The notes under the pieces were generated by a model. That model had not been told where the DNA came from. It ran no database searches and saw nothing but the letters and a program-made list of their open reading frames with translations. The translations under genes were made by a program, and so were the position numbers. A stretch of 22,030 bases of DNA from Deltaproteobacteria bacterium RIFOXYA12_FULL_61_11 (GTDB lineage: Bacteria; Bdellovibrionota_F; JAHFAK01; YA12-FULL-61-11), in NCBI GenBank assembly GCA_001799195.1, contig MGSU01000010.1:1-22030 (forward strand), read 5' to 3'. This document shows positions 21,756 through 22,030 of the stretch, in pieces (the stretch's first letter is position 1; every line of letters starts with the position of its first letter).

Positions 21756-22030
21756 TCAATGGTTGCCGCAACCACCGCCGTGCCCGTGACCGGCGCAGGT
21801 GTGCTGCGGGGTCGCCCTGGGCAAGTTGCCGGCTTCGAAGGCCCCCAGGGCTTCGGCCACGGTCGCTGGACCGGAGATGAACACCTCGATGCCATCGGCG
21901 AGCAGTCTATTGAGCGCGCCCATCCCAAGTCCGCCGACGACCACGCCGTCGACCGTCCGCCCGGTAAGAGCGGCCAAGGGTTGGCAATTGCCGTGGCCGT
22001 GGTGAGCATTGCTGTTGATCACCACTTCCC
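21756..22030 (-). CDS. NifX/NifB-type dinitrogenase cofactor-binding domain protein, N-terminus outside the window
   Basis: The reading frame is open to the window edge and shows the second half of a dinitrogenase iron-molybdenum cofactor domain (NifX-NifB family): NSNAHHGHGNCQPLAAL, then VVVGGLGMGALNRLLADGIEV, then ATVAEALGAFEAGNLP. The family has about 100-120 residues, so some 25-35 are missing. A GTG at 22025 is in frame, but starting there would delete the first beta-strands. The tail CAGHGHGGGCGNH is rich in Cys and His and may bind metal. Stand-alone members are common in anaerobes without nitrogenase and often accompany Fe-S cluster carriers such as MRP/NBP35. It is convergent with the AAA+ regulator, 29 bases away. 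Confidence 0.85.
   Translation of the reverse strand, partial: EVVINSNAHHGHGNCQPLAALTGRTVDGVVVGGLGMGALNRLLADGIEVFISGPATVAEALGAFEAGNLPRATPQHTCAGHGHGGGCGNH

Noticed and set aside
1-22030. CRISPR arrays, tRNA or rRNA genes, insertion-sequence ends
   Set aside because: I saw no regularly spaced repeats, no cloverleaf-like segment and no paired terminal repeats around a transposase. A systematic search was not possible by eye.

Overview
The window is GC-rich, gene-dense bacterial DNA. The core is a seven-gene operon for a transmembrane redox complex of the Hmc/Tmc/Dsr type, with a 16-heme cytochrome c. Such complexes are best known from Desulfobacterota (the former Deltaproteobacteria). PAS-Cys histidine kinases and an 'HRIAGP' HAMP-like membrane protein point the same way. 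I therefore infer an anaerobic, cytochrome-rich desulfobacterial-type organism. No marker gene fixes the taxon, and sulfate reduction itself is not shown here.

Layout. (1) 1-158: start of an unrecognised minus-strand gene, then a relatively AT-rich gap. (2) 413-1318: an AraC-type regulator with a GyrI-like ligand domain, minus strand. (3) 1563-5362: a tightly packed plus-strand cluster of an exported GH3/NagZ-like glycosidase, a galactokinase-family GHMP kinase and an exported helical protein. (4) 5532-6639: a small Fis-like DNA-binding protein and a two-helix membrane protein with a HAMP-like segment but no output domain. (5) 6669-7940: a PHP-domain endonuclease Q-like protein, minus strand. 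(6) 8015-15955: the minus-strand redox operon, read from its promoter at about 16085 leftwards as tmcD - cytochrome b (hmcE/tmcC-like) - CCG iron-sulfur protein (hmcF/tmcB-like) - 16-heme cytochrome (hmcA) - Tat-exported ferredoxin (hmcB) - NrfD-type quinone-binding protein (hmcC) - a 51-residue membrane peptide (hmcD-like). An unusual HTH protein with three tandem seven-cysteine repeats follows as the last gene. (7) 16207-21726: a signalling block of two paralogous PAS histidine kinases, each paired with a response regulator, and a PAS-AAA+-Fis regulator whose GAFTGA loop is destroyed. (8) 21756-22030: a NifX/NifB-type cofactor-binding protein cut by the window edge.

How the genes work together (inference). 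The complex should link periplasmic cytochrome c through HmcA/HmcB to the membrane quinone pool (HmcC, HmcE) and to a cytoplasmic HdrD-like CCG subunit (HmcF), with TmcD as a soluble beta-propeller partner. Its gene order E-F-A-B-C-D is a circular permutation of the classical hmcABCDEF and matches the order of dsrMKJOP. Three of the flanking sensor PAS domains carry a fixed Cys-x10-Cys-x2-Cys triad, the AAA+ regulator has a related Cys cluster, and the operon's own distal regulator is 22-Cys rich. The strongest candidate for an undescribed system is thus a redox or metal-responsive control circuit built around a hybrid Hmc/Tmc complex, with the triple seven-Cys HTH protein as its most novel part.
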